This document shows positions 5,295 to 6,421 of a DNA stretch of 6,421 nucleotides, piece by piece (within the stretch, counting starts at the first letter, position 1; each line of letters starts with the position of its first letter). The translations under genes and the position numbers were made by a program. The DNA lies in contig URBA01000085.1 in assembly GCA_900545905.1 (NCBI GenBank), forward strand, positions 1-6,421, read 5' to 3'. Below the pieces are notes generated by a model, which was not told where the DNA came from, ran no database searches, and saw only the letters and a list, made by a program, of their open reading frames with translations. Source of the stretch: an uncultured Collinsella sp. Lineage in GTDB: Bacteria > Actinomycetota > Coriobacteriia > Coriobacteriales > Coriobacteriaceae.

Positions 5295-6257
5295 ATGCAC
5301 GAGAACGACTTTTTTAACGAGGACCTGCTGTGCGCACTTGCTGGCGTTGCCGGCGAGGACAACGTGTTGATGAGCGAGCCCATGCGCGAGCACACCACGT
5401 TTAAGATCGGCGGCCCGGCCGACGTCTTTGTCACGCCCGATACCGAGCAGGGCCTCGTCGCCACGCTCGATACCTGCTATCGCTGCGACCTGCCACTCAC
5501 CATCGTGGGCAACGGCTCCGACTTGCTCGTCGGCGACAAGGGCATCCGCGGCGTCGTCGTAGCGCTGGGCGAGGGCCTCTCCGACATTACGGTCAACGGC
5601 ACGCACGTCACGGCGGCGGCCGGCGCCTTGCTTTCCGATGTCGCCGCGGCGGCAGCCGAGGCCGGTCTCACCGGCATGGAGCCCATCTCGGGCATTCCCG
5701 GATCGGTCGGCGGCGCCTGCTACATGAACGCCGGTGCCTACGGTGCCTGCATGGCCGATGTGCTGGAGTCCGTGCGCGTCTACAAGCCCGCCCGCATGCT
5801 CGACGACGGCACCCGCGGTAGCGGCAGCATTATCGAGTTCGATGTCGATGAGCTCAACCTGGGCTATCGCAAGAGCCGCATTGCCGACGACGGTTTCGTC
5901 GTGCTTTCGGCCACTTTCAATCTCGCCCCGGGCAACGCCGCGATGATCAAGGCCGACATGGACGACTACCGCCAGCGCCGCGAGGACAAGCAGCCGCTCG
6001 ACATGCCGAGTGCCGGCTCCACCTTCAAGCGCCCCGAGGGCTACTTTGCCGGCAAGCTCATCATGGACGCCGGCCTGCGAGGACACGCCATCGGCGGCGC
6101 GCAGGTGAGCGAAAAGCACTGCGGCTTCATCGTCAACGCCGACCACGCCACCGCCGCCGATGTCGACGAACTCATCCGCCACATCCAGGCAACCGTCAAA
6201 GACCAATTCAACGTAGACCTAGAACCCGAAGTCCACCGAGTAGGCGAATTTTTATAA
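5295..6257 (+). CDS. murB: UDP-N-acetylenolpyruvoylglucosamine reductase MurB
   Basis: A 320-residue cytosolic flavoenzyme that uses NADPH to reduce UDP-GlcNAc-enolpyruvate to UDP-N-acetylmuramic acid, the second committed step of peptidoglycan precursor synthesis. The FAD-binding half shows TTFKIGGPAD (34-43), VGNGSDLLVGD (71-81) and GIPGSVGGACYMNAGAYG (133-150). The C-terminal substrate domain shows YRKSR (191-195), AGSTFKRP (240-247) with the likely proton-donor Ser242, GGAQVSEKHCGFIVN (267-281), and the LEPEV glutamate near 312. The pattern resembles the shorter, Gram-positive type II enzymes. The ATG start is supported by an AAGGCGG-like ribosome site (5280-5286) at 8-nt spacing; an in-frame TTG at 5250 would add 15 residues but overlaps the predicted -10. 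The gene is monocistronic here, ended by a terminator, and divergent from the repressor. Confidence 0.97.
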   Translation: MHENDFFNEDLLCALAGVAGEDNVLMSEPMREHTTFKIGGPADVFVTPDTEQGLVATLDTCYRCDLPLTIVGNGSDLLVGDKGIRGVVVALGEGLSDITVNGTHVTAAAGALLSDVAAAAAEAGLTGMEPISGIPGSVGGACYMNAGAYGACMADVLESVRVYKPARMLDDGTRGSGSIIEFDVDELNLGYRKSRIADDGFVVLSATFNLAPGNAAMIKADMDDYRQRREDKQPLDMPSAGSTFKRPEGYFAGKLIMDAGLRGHAIGGAQVSEKHCGFIVNADHATAADVDELIRHIQATVKDQFNVDLEPEVHRVGEFL

Positions 6258-6260
6258 AAA

Positions 6261-6290
6261 GAAGGCCCCGAAAGGGGCCTTCACTTTCTT
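6261..6290 (+). terminator. Intrinsic terminator after murB
   Basis: GAAGGCCCC (6261-6269) pairs perfectly with GGGGCCTTC (6274-6282) around a GAAA tetraloop, four bases past the murB stop. It is followed by a T-rich stretch (ACTTTCTTT) and preceded by an A run (6256-6260), so it could also stop transcription from the opposite side. Confidence 0.93.
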
Positions 6291-6325
6291 TAATTCAGAT
6301 AAACCAGTCCGGTGTGTGACGTATT

Positions 6326-6421
6326 GGACCCGAGAGGTCCGTGGCTGCCCGAAAGGCATTAGGTTGATCGCGAGTTCCGCACGAGCCGGAGAGCACTTAA
6401 TGTGCTCTCCGTGCGAGCAGG
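6326..6421 (+). ncRNA. Structured region at window end, candidate leader RNA
   Basis: Three hairpins follow in series. The first is GGACC/GGTCC (6326-6330 with 6336-6340). The second is TGCC/GGCA (6346-6349 with 6355-6358). The third is a long composite stem: CGCAC (6378-6382) with GTGCG (6411-6415), a one-sided 5-nt bulge GAGCC (6383-6387), then 9 bp (6388-6396 with 6402-6410) closed by loop TTAAT. The asymmetric bulge resembles protein-binding bulged stems. There is no open frame, and the window ends just after. A 5' leader of a downstream plus-strand gene is plausible. A ribosomal-protein (L10-type) leader came to mind, but I cannot confirm it without the next gene. Confidence 0.4.

Noticed and set aside
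5112..6206. Upstream extension of the repressor frame giving a 707-residue protein
   Set aside because: The extra residues are the antisense of murB. The conserved LacI N-terminus begins at 5111 with its own ribosome site.

Overview
The window looks like the end of an assembled contig from a high-GC Gram-positive gut actinobacterium. Coriobacteriia is my best guess, and Collinsella-like is plausible. This rests on strong G/C preference at third codon positions, a bifid-type phosphoketolase, a Gram-positive-type MurB, and general sequence character; no marker gene here fixes the taxon. The first bases are not genomic: positions 5-37 are an exact Illumina Nextera read-1 adapter ending in the Tn5 mosaic end, so the biological sequence starts at about 38.

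Four complete protein genes are present. Reading right to left on the minus strand they are a LacI/GalR-family repressor (4083-5111), a full-length xylulose-5-P/fructose-6-P phosphoketolase (1350-3878) and an AEC-family membrane transporter (90-1028). On the plus strand, divergent from the repressor, is murB (5295-6257), followed by a clear intrinsic terminator. The last ~140 bases contain no gene but fold into several strong hairpins, and may be the leader RNA of a gene beyond the window edge.

Two LacI-type operators, each with an AAAACGTTTT core and centred exactly 21 bp apart, sit on the presumed phosphoketolase promoter. The simplest reading is that the adjacent repressor controls entry of sugar phosphates into the acetyl-phosphate-forming phosphoketolase shunt. 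The AEC transporter lies downstream on the same strand and may be read through from phosphoketolase. A role in organic-acid transport is only an inference.

The most unusual part is the 321-bp gap between phosphoketolase and the transporter (1029-1349). It holds two very long hairpins (37-bp and 31-bp stems). Their stems are unrelated, but both share an identical 25-nt tip placed in opposite orientations, so in one transcript the two 11-nt loops are exact reverse complements. A 41-nt sequence that begins at the phosphoketolase stop and forms one foot of its hairpin recurs (38/41 identical) at the stop codon of the transporter, where a third hairpin of the same kind is cut off by the adapter. 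This points to a dispersed family of stop-codon-hugging palindromic elements. I cannot name it.
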